Shown here one piece after another: positions 30,569 to 39,434 of a stretch of DNA of 56,482 nt (position 1 is the stretch's first letter; each line of letters starts with the position of its first letter). The translations under genes and the position numbers were made by a program. Source of the stretch: Acidobacteriota bacterium (lineage in GTDB: Bacteria; Acidobacteriota; CAIWXX01); contig JACPPM010000184.1 in assembly GCA_016191015.1 (NCBI GenBank), forward strand, positions 1 to 56,482. The letters are read 5' to 3'. The notes beneath the pieces were generated by a model that saw only the letters and a list, made by a program, of their open reading frames with translations, was not told the origin of the DNA and ran no database searches.

Positions 30569-31975
30569 ATGAGCATCGGAAGATCCGTGTCGGCAAATGA
30601 CGATGTCGCTTCTCAAGGCAGCACAGTTCGCATCGATGAGCTGGCCAGGTCCGTCACAGGCCCAGCCTTTCGCCCGACACCGAGGATGTGGCTCTACCTG
30701 GCAGCTGTTGTGGTTGTGTATGGCAGTGGTCTGCTTTACGCGCTGACCCACGGTCTGTCCGTAAGCTCCCTGTATCTTTACGGGCTCCTCCAGCCTCCCG
30801 GAGTCAGCGGCGATGAGGCGCGAATCGTGGAGATTGCCACCCCGCTTTCATGGAACATCCCGCAGGTGATCGGCTTTGTCTACCTCAAGAGTGCCGCGGT
30901 GCTGGTCGAGCTCTTCCAATACTGGGTGATCGGGATGCTGATCGCCGCCGCGCTCGTCGTACTTGTGCCGTGGGAGAAGGTCAAATCCAGGATGGGGTTC
31001 GGCGGATTTATGGCGAACTTGGTTGCGACCACGGCGGGAGCCATTATCCCGATCTGTTCGTGCGGGATCGTGCCGGTGCTGGCCGGAATGGTTGAAGCCG
31101 GCATTCCCTTGGGACCGACGATGGCTTTCCTCATCGCCGCGCCGATGCTCAACGTTCCCACCTTCTTCATGACGGCGGGAGTTCTCGGCTGGCCTCTCGC
31201 CATCGGCCGGGTGATCGCCACCTTTGTGATCGCCCTCACGGCCGGCCAGGTGCTTGTGCGATGGCAGCGCAGGCATCCGAACCCCAGGCACTTCCTGAAG
31301 ATCCACATCCCGCCGCGACTCTCGTCCGAGCTGCAGCAAGTCGCCTTCCGCTTCGGCATGCTGGCCGCGAACAGGACCACTGGAGTGAGATCTGAAGAGC
31401 TCGGAGACGGAGGTGAAGCAAAGCTGAACCTGCTTGAGGAGGCGGGACTGGTCGAGCGGATGCGGGACGGAACGTGGTCGCTGCTGGAAGCCCGGGCATC
31501 CGAGATCAAAGACGTCGGGGCATGCGCCGTGTTGCCGACTGGGGAAGCCCTGCATCTCAGCCTCGCCGGCAAGGCCTCCGAAACCGCCCGCACCGCAATG
31601 AGGTTGTTCATGCAGTTGAACGGCTACCTCCTTCTGGCCGTCTTCATTGCCGGCGTCATCAAGGTTCTTTTGCCGACCAATCTGATTACCGACTGGGTGG
31701 GCGGCAAGGCATTGAACAGCGTCATCGTGGCCGCCGCTGTCGCCGTGCTGGCCTACGTCTGCACCTACGTGGAGGTTCCAACCGCCTTGGCACTTATGAG
31801 CAAAGGGATGGGACCAGGCTCCACCCTGGCGTATCTCGTCGGCGGTCCAGGGCTATCGCTCCCGTCGATCGTGATGCTTTCAGGCATCTTCCGGCTGCGC
31901 GTGCTTGCGCTCTACGTGGGGATCTCCTTCGTGGGATGCGTGGTCGCTGGCTCCGTATTTAATCTCTTCTTCTAG
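30569..31975 (+). CDS. ArsP/YraQ-family permease
   Basis: GAIIPICSCGIVPVLAGMVEAGIPLGPTMAFLIAAPMLN; YVCTYVEVPTALALMSKGMGPGSTLAYLVGGPGLSLPS. Confidence 0.88.
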   Translation: MSIGRSVSANDDVASQGSTVRIDELARSVTGPAFRPTPRMWLYLAAVVVVYGSGLLYALTHGLSVSSLYLYGLLQPPGVSGDEARIVEIATPLSWNIPQVIGFVYLKSAAVLVELFQYWVIGMLIAAALVVLVPWEKVKSRMGFGGFMANLVATTAGAIIPICSCGIVPVLAGMVEAGIPLGPTMAFLIAAPMLNVPTFFMTAGVLGWPLAIGRVIATFVIALTAGQVLVRWQRRHPNPRHFLKIHIPPRLSSELQQVAFRFGMLAANRTTGVRSEELGDGGEAKLNLLEEAGLVERMRDGTWSLLEARASEIKDVGACAVLPTGEALHLSLAGKASETARTAMRLFMQLNGYLLLAVFIAGVIKVLLPTNLITDWVGGKALNSVIVAAAVAVLAYVCTYVEVPTALALMSKGMGPGSTLAYLVGGPGLSLPSIVMLSGIFRLRVLALYVGISFVGCVVAGSVFNLFF

Positions 31976-31984
31976 GAGGCGCCA

Positions 31985-32335
31985 ATGTCTGAACTAAAGC
32001 CAATCGTCAGGCTCTATTTTGCTCCTCTCTCGTATCCGTGTGGACCACAGTCGAGCTGCTGCGGAGCCGTTGGGCAGAGCGAGGAGGACGTTTCGAGTTG
32101 GAAGGTCTTGATCGAAAGCAAGCTCACCGGCGTGCAGGTAGATGCGATCGACGTGACCCGCCCACTGCGCCTCGGACGCGATGATGCCGTCCTTCGACTT
32201 CTGAGAACCTTCGGGCAGCAAGCCTTCCCGGTTTTCACGCTCAACGGCGAGGTCCTTTCTGTAGGACCACCGAACGTCGACGAGCTTCTCGCCATCATGA
32301 CGGGAAGGATCGGGACTTCATCCGTGGAGGCATGA
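31985..32335 (+). CDS. small thioredoxin-like protein with CGPQSSCC motif
   Basis: VRLYFAPLSYPCGPQSSCCGAVGQ; downstream FGQQAFPVFTLNGEVLSVG resembling a cis-Pro thioredoxin fold. Confidence 0.6.
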   Translation: MSELKPIVRLYFAPLSYPCGPQSSCCGAVGQSEEDVSSWKVLIESKLTGVQVDAIDVTRPLRLGRDDAVLRLLRTFGQQAFPVFTLNGEVLSVGPPNVDELLAIMTGRIGTSSVEA

Positions 32336-32336
32336 C

Positions 32337-32552
32337 ATGCCTATCTACGAGTATGTGTGTTTGGAGTGCGAGGAGCGCTTCGAAATCATGATGACGCTGA
32401 ATTAGCTCGAAGAGCAGTCCGAGATCATCTGCCCGAAGTGCGGGCACGGGAAGACAGCCAGGATGTTCTCCTCATTTGGCATCGGAGGGTCGTCGCGAGG
32501 GGAACAAGGATCTGGCACCCCACGCTGCGGCCCGCCCGGCTGTTGCGGGTGA
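32337..32552 (+). pseudogene. FmdB-family zinc-ribbon protein interrupted by in-frame TAG (32403-32405)
   Basis: MPIYEYVCLECEERFEIMMTLN*LEEQSEIICPKCGHGKTARMFSSFGIGGSSRGEQGSGTPRCGPPGCCG, same frame on both sides of TAG. Confidence 0.75.
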
Positions 32553-32593
32553 TGGGACAACGACTAATCAGCCTGGAATGCCGAGGGGCATGA

Positions 32594-32682
32594 GCGACGC
32601 AGCCTTGAATGTCGTGCGTATTCGCCAATCCTTTGCCGTGATTGGAGTTTCTCATGAACCGGAGAAGTTGGGTCATGTCTAG
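32594..32682 (+). pseudogene. CoA-binding (Rossmann) protein, N-terminal remnant
   Basis: VVRIRQSFAVIGVSHEPEKLGHV then stop; matches the start of CoA-binding-domain proteins only. Confidence 0.5.
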
Positions 32683-32736
32683 CATGCCCGGATCGTGATC
32701 GTGGCGACACATGTTCCCATTCGCGTGGGAGGTACT

Positions 32737-33174
32737 ATGGAACCGACAACCAAGAAAAGAATTCTCGTTCTCTGCACCGGCAACTCTTGCCGTTCTCAGA
32801 TGGCGGAAGGCTGGATACGGCATGATCTGGGCGGCTCGATGGAGGTATTTTCCGCAGGGCTGTCACCTTCTCGCGTCCATCCGATGGCGATCAGTGTGAT
32901 GGCCGAAGCCGGTATCGATCTTTCTGGCCACCGCAGCAAGTCGCTCACCGAATTTCATGGTCAGGCTTTCGACCTGGTCGTCACAGTCTGCGACTCGGCC
33001 CGCGAGGCCTGCCCGTTGTTTCCCGGCGCCAAGAAGCAGATTCACGAGTCCTTCTCTGATCCGGCGGTGTACGGTGCTACAGGCGAAGATGCGCTCGGCC
33101 ATTTCCGAGAGGTGAGAGACGAGATTCGGGCGCGTCTCATTGGCAGGATTCAAAGAGAGCTCCTCCTGGACTAA
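32737..33174 (+). CDS. arsC: thioredoxin-coupled arsenate reductase (LMW-PTP fold)
   Basis: RILVLCTGNSCRSQMAEGW...TVCDSAREACPLFPG; SD gggagg before ATG 32737. Confidence 0.93.
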   Translation: MEPTTKKRILVLCTGNSCRSQMAEGWIRHDLGGSMEVFSAGLSPSRVHPMAISVMAEAGIDLSGHRSKSLTEFHGQAFDLVVTVCDSAREACPLFPGAKKQIHESFSDPAVYGATGEDALGHFREVRDEIRARLIGRIQRELLLD

Positions 33175-33299
33175 ACTGCATCTCGACATCCCTCTGCACA
33201 CTGACGGCACCCCTGATTCGGTCAATCGTGCGAGAGCAGCTCAGAGGTGAGATACGTCGCTGGACGGCCAGCTTGGGGATCGGTGCACGGGACCGGGTC

Positions 33300-33480
33300 T
33301 TCACATCTTACATAGTCGTGACGGCCTGAACTGGGTTGTTGAGGATGTCCGCGTCTCAGGCGACGCGCGCGTGTGGAGCTCGAAGCGGCGACCTAACATG
33401 TCATGAGTCGCGGGGTTGCTCGGACGGGCGTGCCGATCGTGCATGCCTTCTGCCTCATGCCGAATCGTTATGTGCCGGCA
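33300..33480 (+). pseudogene. RAYT-type (IS200-like, REP-associated) transposase remnant with internal deletion
   Basis: Similar to 37124-37357: shared ttacatagtc leader, gagctcgaa..gcgacctaacatgtcatgagtcgcg, gatcgtgcatgccttctgcctcatgccg. Confidence 0.7.
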
Positions 33481-33515
33481 GCTTTTGGTAAAGGTCTGCA
33501 AGGGCGTCCCGGGCG

Positions 33516-33998
33516 GTGAGTCTGCGTCCAGCAGCGCCCGAATCAGGTCTGATCAGATCGAAATCGTCACACCACGGCCCGCCTGCCGCTCGGGTGTCTC
33601 GCCCAATGCTCGGAGTAGAAATAGATCGTCCGCGGGAATGGATCGGCCGTGCCCATCCGACGCTGAACGTTTCGCCAACCGATATGGATTCGATGCTCCA
33701 GGTCCTCGGAACAATGCGCTGCCCTTTGATCCGGGTTGAGCAAACGACGTTGGAGGCATTTGATCCGAAGCTGGAGCCGGGCACCGTTGTGATCTGTCTG
33801 GGTGATTGCTATGAGCCGAACGAAAGTCGCGGCGGAGTGAGGAAAGAAGCTCAACCTGGCGAGCTCGTCTACCGCGTGAGCACGTCATGGGATGGAACTG
33901 CCGCTCGCGGATACTTGCTCATTGTGAAGAGGCTCGGCCACCGCTGGGCGATAAGAGAAATCGCAGATGCCGGATGGGACGACGCGCTGAAGCCCTGA
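33516..33998 (+). CDS. hypothetical protein
   Basis: ORF only; start uncertain. Confidence 0.35.
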   Translation: MSLRPAAPESGLIRSKSSHHGPPAARVSRPMLGVEIDRPREWIGRAHPTLNVSPTDMDSMLQVLGTMRCPLIRVEQTTLEAFDPKLEPGTVVICLGDCYEPNESRGGVRKEAQPGELVYRVSTSWDGTAARGYLLIVKRLGHRWAIREIADAGWDDALKP

Positions 33999-34077
33999 GA
34001 ACGTCACCGCGGGCGGTTCCAAACTTCGTGAACAGCCCGTGACTGCCTACCGGAGCGAGGCCGCCTGACACGTCGTG

Positions 34078-35754
34078 TCACAGCACGTTTCGCCCATTCA
34101 AATAGCTGACGGTCGCGGTGAAGACAACAGGTTCAGGCTCACCATTGAGCAAGATCGGCCGAAATTTCAATCGTCGCATAGCCCCAAGGAATGCGTCATC
34201 CAGTTCCGGCCAGGGTGGCGCACATGCGAACCTCTGAATGAATCGAGCATCCACCACGTTTCCGTCGGCGTCCGTGCGGGCCTCGATGAGGAGTGAGCCT
34301 CTGCATCGACGAGGAGCTTTCGCCATGGTGATTTGAAGGTCAGGCCAGTTGGTCAGCTCTGGTGGCTCAACTTTGCCGGGGCGCTCGGCCAGGCGAATTT
34401 CGATCTCGACAATGCCGGAGAGATCGGGCCAGGTTTGTGGTGGCGAGGGTGTGCCGATTGATTGTTCGATACGCCACCCCAGGCGCCTGAGCGCATCCCC
34501 GGCGATCCAGCCAACCAGATACTGCGGCGGCCGGTGAGAGGCCTCGATGATTGCCTGGATGGCGACCGGGTCGTCCCGCGCCACGAGGCAGAGGCTCTCG
34601 ATCGCGGCGGACTTCACACTCTCCTCCTCCTCGCGGTTCCTGATCATCGCGATAAGGCGGTGTACCACACCTCCAGCTTCGGGACCGATCACGCCGAGAG
34701 ACCGGACAGCCGTCTCACGAACATTGGGGTTGGTGTCCTGGAGCGCATCTCGGAGCGCCGGGACCCCGGCCTGGCTCATTCTCCCGAGCGTGAACGCAGC
34801 AGCGATGCGATCCGTAATAGCCCCGCTCTCAAGCTCACGGGTCGCCCTCTGGAGAGCACGATCCATGTCCTCAGGAGCCGGGCCGATGCTCACCAGAGCC
34901 TGGATGGCCAGGAAATGCACATCCCAGTTGCTGTCCCTCACGGCCACCTTCAAGGCCGGTATCGCCATCTTAGCCGCTGGGCCAATTGTTGACAGAGCAC
35001 TGGCCGCAGATGCACGAATCGTCGGATCACCGCTCTGAAGAAACTGAACCAATTCACCGACCAGTCGCTCAGACTTGTTCCCAACCCGGGCGAGGGATGA
35101 GGCTGCTGCGGTGCGGACCGCCTCAGAAGGGTCTTTCAGTGCGTCGAGGAGGGCCGCCTCCACTCTTGTCGCGTACGTTCCAAACCACCAACTGGGACAG
35201 CCCAACTCCCTTGCGGCCGATTCCCGGGTCAGGCGGCACTCGCTTGAGAGCTCCCTGAGTCCTGAAGGGGTCCACCTTCGCAGGGACTCGGGCTCTGGGC
35301 CGAGACCACAGAATGGCGTCACGGCCAGCACGTAGAGGCTAAACAAGCCAACCAGAAAGGCCAGAAACGTCGGGAACAGAATGAAAACCGTGTACCCAGG
35401 CCGCCATATGTACATGCTCTCATCTCGCCTCGCGAAAGAGACAAAATGAGATGGTTTACGGTCCGGACGAAGAGCTATTCCTCCAGCCGCGCGGGAGCCA
35501 GGACTTCGCTCGAGCCACATCACGGATGCGTCTCCCTCCCTTCGCGCCCTGTACCGCGCATTCAGGAGATACCGCGAGATGCCGACGGCAGCCCAGCCGA
35601 AAATCCAAACGACAGGAACCAAGAAAGGACCCAGTCTCGAAATACACGGGGGGAACGGCAGCCAGTAGATCGCGTACAGGTAGAGGACAAGAAGCACGAT
35701 CGTGCAACCAACCAGAACGATTCCAGCTAGCCTCAGGCCTCTTGGAATCTTCAT
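34078..35754 (-). CDS. membrane-anchored HEAT-repeat protein with TonB-C-like C-terminus
   Basis: N-terminal TM helices; AIPALKVAVRDSNWDVHFLAIQALVSIG repeats; C-term GSLLIEARTDADGNVVDARFIQRF...MRRLKFRP. Confidence 0.7.
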   Translation of the reverse strand: MKIPRGLRLAGIVLVGCTIVLLVLYLYAIYWLPFPPCISRLGPFLVPVVWIFGWAAVGISRYLLNARYRARREGDASVMWLERSPGSRAAGGIALRPDRKPSHFVSFARRDESMYIWRPGYTVFILFPTFLAFLVGLFSLYVLAVTPFCGLGPEPESLRRWTPSGLRELSSECRLTRESAARELGCPSWWFGTYATRVEAALLDALKDPSEAVRTAAASSLARVGNKSERLVGELVQFLQSGDPTIRASAASALSTIGPAAKMAIPALKVAVRDSNWDVHFLAIQALVSIGPAPEDMDRALQRATRELESGAITDRIAAAFTLGRMSQAGVPALRDALQDTNPNVRETAVRSLGVIGPEAGGVVHRLIAMIRNREEEESVKSAAIESLCLVARDDPVAIQAIIEASHRPPQYLVGWIAGDALRRLGWRIEQSIGTPSPPQTWPDLSGIVEIEIRLAERPGKVEPPELTNWPDLQITMAKAPRRCRGSLLIEARTDADGNVVDARFIQRFACAPPWPELDDAFLGAMRRLKFRPILLNGEPEPVVFTATVSYLNGRNVL

Positions 35755-36182
35755 GATGGAATTCCAACGGTCGACGTTCATCCCTCTAGGCTCCGAATGT
35801 TGCGAAGGTCGTAACTAAGGCACGAATCCGCTCCAGGCTGAAACTGAGTCGATATACTACCCACAATTCTACTCCTGGAAGATCCGCGAAAACCACTCTG
35901 ATGACCCGGTGACCCTGTCCGAGGTGCTCGAGCACGCGTGGGACGGGACCTCAGGCAGCCAAAAGACTCGTAATAGTGCCGAGAAGACCACCGCGCCAGA
36001 TGCGAAGCGGCCTGGCATGGATCCCGGTCCTCGGCTGCCCGGTCCTTCGCCAGGAACTGACGCCCAGCGGAGGATCGCCCGCGATCGCCTGTCCGGCTAG
36101 ATTCGGGTCAAACGTCGTTGTCCCACGGATGGGGTCAGCTGATCGGAATCGGATTCAGTCCCACCATGCGGCCAAGACAGAC

Positions 36183-37025
36183 TCAGCGCCGAGCCTCGAT
36201 GCGGAGCGATGCGACCATGGCGCGCGCCGTGGGCAGATCCGCAGCGAATGCTTGTGCGCCATATGATGCCCGAGCGGCGGTTTCCGAGCTATCGGAAGTG
36301 ATGACGCGTACGCAGTAGTAGGTGTTACCCGCAGAACATTCGGCCTCGCCCTGTCCTTGGTTGTTTCGCCATTTCACAGATTCGGCAAGCACATTCAACT
36401 GTTGGCCGTTCGTCTCGGCCGACTTGCGCGCGCCAGAGACGATACCGTGAAGATAGTCGCGCAGACTGTTCTCGTCGGGGAATCTCCGAAGCGTTGCGAG
36501 CACCGCCAGGACCCTCCCCTCCTCGGCATTCTGAAATACCCAGATTGCGGTTTGCGGATCAGCATAGCTAACAGGCAACTCCTTATAGTTGATCCCTGGT
36601 GTCTCGATCGTCAGGCCGAAGCCCGGCTGGCTGAGCCGTCTGCCACCTTCGGCATCGACAAGAGTGAAGCCTCTCGCGACAGATTGTTTGAAGAGGGCGG
36701 TCGCCCGGCGCGAACCATCTTGATCGAGAAGGGCCCCGACCAAGAAGAGAATGACAACCCCACCTCCGACGCCCACGGCCAGGACTCTGTGCTTTGAAAG
36801 CCATAGCCAGGTCACGAGGAACACTACGGCGGCAACCTCAAAGCAGAATTCGCCGATGACTTCACCAAGCTTGAACGGATTGACCCGGGGTACCAACGCC
36901 GGGGCGGTCATCGCCGCGATCAGCCCAAGGAAGAGAGGGATTGCAGCAAGCATGAGTGCGCGTTTCCAAGGCCTCTTTGCAAGTGGGGCGGGGAGCGGAG
37001 GGGGAAGTGCCGGAGTTGGATGCAC
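36183..37025 (-). CDS. membrane-anchored hypothetical protein
   Basis: N-terminal TM helices, long ORF. Confidence 0.55.
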   Translation of the reverse strand: MHPTPALPPPLPAPLAKRPWKRALMLAAIPLFLGLIAAMTAPALVPRVNPFKLGEVIGEFCFEVAAVVFLVTWLWLSKHRVLAVGVGGGVVILFLVGALLDQDGSRRATALFKQSVARGFTLVDAEGGRRLSQPGFGLTIETPGINYKELPVSYADPQTAIWVFQNAEEGRVLAVLATLRRFPDENSLRDYLHGIVSGARKSAETNGQQLNVLAESVKWRNNQGQGEAECSAGNTYYCVRVITSDSSETAARASYGAQAFAADLPTARAMVASLRIEARR

Positions 37026-37174
37026 GCAGACAATCTAGGACGACACCATTCCAGCGTCAAGTTCCTGAGAAGTGCGCTCTCGGCGCGGGGATGTGCCACG
37101 CCGCGTGGGACATCCCCCAGTTCACATTTTACATAGTCTTGGCGGATAAACTGGATTGTTGAGAATGTCCGTGT

Positions 37175-37507
37175 ATGAGCCGTGCCACGCGCGTGGAGCT
37201 CGAGGGGGCGACCTATCATGTCATGAGTCGCGCGGTTGCTCGGATGGCGGTCTTCCCGGACGATGAGGATCGGCGGAGCTTCCTGGCCGGCGTCGGGCGC
37301 CTGGTCTCGGACGGCGCGCTGATCGTGCATGCCTTATGCCTCATGCCGGATCATTAGCATCTGCTCTGCCAGACCCCGAAGGGCGGTCTGGTGGCTCGGT
37401 GGATGGGGTATATCAACGGCGACCATGGTCGGCGATTCAACGTCCGTCACCGACGTCTTGGCGACGTGTGGCAGGGATGCTGGGGTCCGCAGCAACAAAC
37501 GAGCGGC
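37175..37507 (+). pseudogene. RAYT-type transposase, truncated with internal stop
   Basis: MSRATRVELEGATYHVMSRAVARMAVF...LIVHALCLMPDH*, after the stop the frame continues LLCQTPKGGLVRWMGYINGDHGRRFNVRHRRLGDVWQGCW. Confidence 0.85.
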
Positions 37508-37509
37508 CG

Positions 37510-38500
37510 TTACAGCGCTTCCTGCCTCCGTTGCTCTGCTAGTGCGATCTGGCGCTGCCCGAGCCACAGACTCAGCGCGCACCACCCGGCTGCCAGCGGC
37601 GCGGCGAGAAAGCAGATGCCGGTGAGGCCAAACCCGAGCCAGGTGAGCAGCGGATACGACCACGCGCCCGTCTGGTCTCCCGCGCGATAGACGAACGTAT
37701 CCATGAAGCTCTTCGTTTTGTACTTGTCTTCGCGCCGCAGGACGGTGAAGAGCACTTCCCTCGCCGGCCGCGAGAGCGCGCAATTCATCGCCCGGCGCCC
37801 TACCTGGAAACATGCGAGCAGCCACAGCCCGGGCATGATGCCGATCGCGAGAAAGCCAACGAGACTGATCGCCGGCAGCATCGCGAGGGTGAGGCCCACG
37901 CCGAGCCACTTCAGCACTCGCCCGGTAAAGAAAACCTGCACCACGATCGTGAGCACGTTCACCCAGATATCGAGGTGCGCGAAAAACGCCGTGCGTGCCG
38001 CCCGATCGGTGAATTCCCGCCCGGCGATATCCGCCTGCTGGAAATAAACAAGCGTCGCCGTGACTGTGTGCAGCAGCATGAACGCGCAAATGCCCAACAG
38101 ATACGGCGAGCTGATTGCGTGCGTGATGCCCGACCACAACCTGCCGCCGATCGGGCGCTCCGCGTTCCCTGTCTCATCGCGAAACGCGCTCGCGTGCTCC
38201 CCTTTGAATTCCGCCGGGAACAAGCGCACGCACCACGCGCCGCATTCGAGGAGCACGGCGGAAATGATGAACAGATTCGCGGTGCCGAGCCGGCGCACGA
38301 GGAATGCCGTCAGTGCCCGCCGACGATCGCGCCCAATGTGCCGCCGACAGCAATGAATCCGAACAGCCGCTTTGCCTGCTCGGTGTTGAAGATGTCAGTC
38401 ATGAAGCCCCAAAAGACGGTGACGACGAAGAGATTGAAGACGCTGACCCACAAGAAGAACGCCCGGCCGGTAGTGTGCGCATCAGCACGATAGCCCAGCC
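37510..38500 (-). pseudogene. MFS/nucleotide-transporter-like membrane protein, N-truncated and frameshifted
   Basis: FFLWVSVFNLFVVTVFWGFMTDIFNTEQAKRLFGFIAVGGTLGAIVGGH, frameshift ~38310, then RRLGTANLFIISAVLLE... Confidence 0.8.
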
Positions 38501-38589
38501 TGTGGGTTGACGCTCCTGAAAAGGTCTTTGGCGCAATCAACACTTTTCTCGACGGGGCGTGGCCCGAAGGGGCTGAGAAGGTCTGACGA

Positions 38590-38743
38590 ACGGGGCCTTG
38601 CAGGCGATCGAGGAGCTTGTCAAGAGCGAGAAGATCGAACGCCCGATGATCGATCGGGATACGGTGGAGCAGCTCTTCAGGGCGAAGCTCTTCGCGTTGC
38701 TTCCGGGGAACGGGCTCATCGGTCCCGAAGGCACGGCGGGCTA
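38590..38743 (+). pseudogene. IS91-family transposase internal fragment
   Basis: MIDRDTVEQLFRAKLFALLPGNGLIGPE matches VIHRDTVEKVFQAKVFALLLEKGLIGPE at 46810-46893. Confidence 0.75.
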
Positions 38744-39397
38744 GAGCTCGAAGAGGGACTCCTTGAGCCCCACGTCGACTTGGAGCCCCTTCCATTGTGT
38801 CTTGGACTGGGGATTGCCGGCGCGCAAGCGTAGCCATTCGACCGGGAACATAGTGCGGCTGTCGATGAGTACGAGCTCGCGTACGTTCTCATGATCGGCT
38901 TGGAGCCGATAAACGCCATCGGTCTCCGTGGCAGTAGCACTCGCGCCGGCCAGGATGGACTGGATGGATGCCAGCACGCCTCCGAAATGGCTCTCCGCGA
39001 ATGTGCTCCCGTCCTCATCTCGTAGCCGTTTGTCATCCGGCTCCATCGTAATCTTGAAGAAGCCGAGCAGTCCACCGGAGGTCGCCCGGACCTTTCCATC
39101 GCGCCGGAGGACGACGATGGCGCCTTTGTCCTTGCCTTCCGTTACTTCCAGCCGTATCAGTTGCGGTTTCTTGAAATAGTAGCTGTCGACTTCGACATTG
39201 CTTCGGCCGTTCCGATACTCCGTGTAGATGATCTGGCAGTGATAGTCATTCAAGGCTTCGTATCGTTGGCGCATCGCATCAACGAGTTGTTGGGGTCCGG
39301 GCACAGAGGATGCGCCTGCCGTTCCGTGCATCCATCCCCCCGCGACTCCGAGCGTGAGCGCGACAGCCGCAGCTATCCTCGAGTCCGTGAACCTCAT
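38741..39397 (-). CDS. LolA-like/DUF1571-type secreted protein
   Basis: signal peptide; MRQRYEALNDYHCQIIYTEYRNGRSNVEVDSYYFKKPQLIRLEV. Confidence 0.7.
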   Translation of the reverse strand: MRFTDSRIAAAVALTLGVAGGWMHGTAGASSVPGPQQLVDAMRQRYEALNDYHCQIIYTEYRNGRSNVEVDSYYFKKPQLIRLEVTEGKDKGAIVVLRRDGKVRATSGGLLGFFKITMEPDDKRLRDEDGSTFAESHFGGVLASIQSILAGASATATETDGVYRLQADHENVRELVLIDSRTMFPVEWLRLRAGNPQSKTQWKGLQVDVGLKESLFEL

Positions 39398-39434
39398 GTA
39401 TCCTCCCCTTCGCTATGAAACGGGCTCTCCCTGG

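Noticed and set aside
32403-32405. TAG as a pyrrolysine codon
   Set aside because: No Pyl biosynthesis or tRNA-Pyl seen in the window, and the position is not a known Pyl context; nonsense mutation or error is simpler.
35810-36180. Short ORFs between the HEAT gene and the hypothetical membrane protein
   Set aside because: No recognisable motif and no ribosome-binding site; not distinguishable from non-coding sequence.
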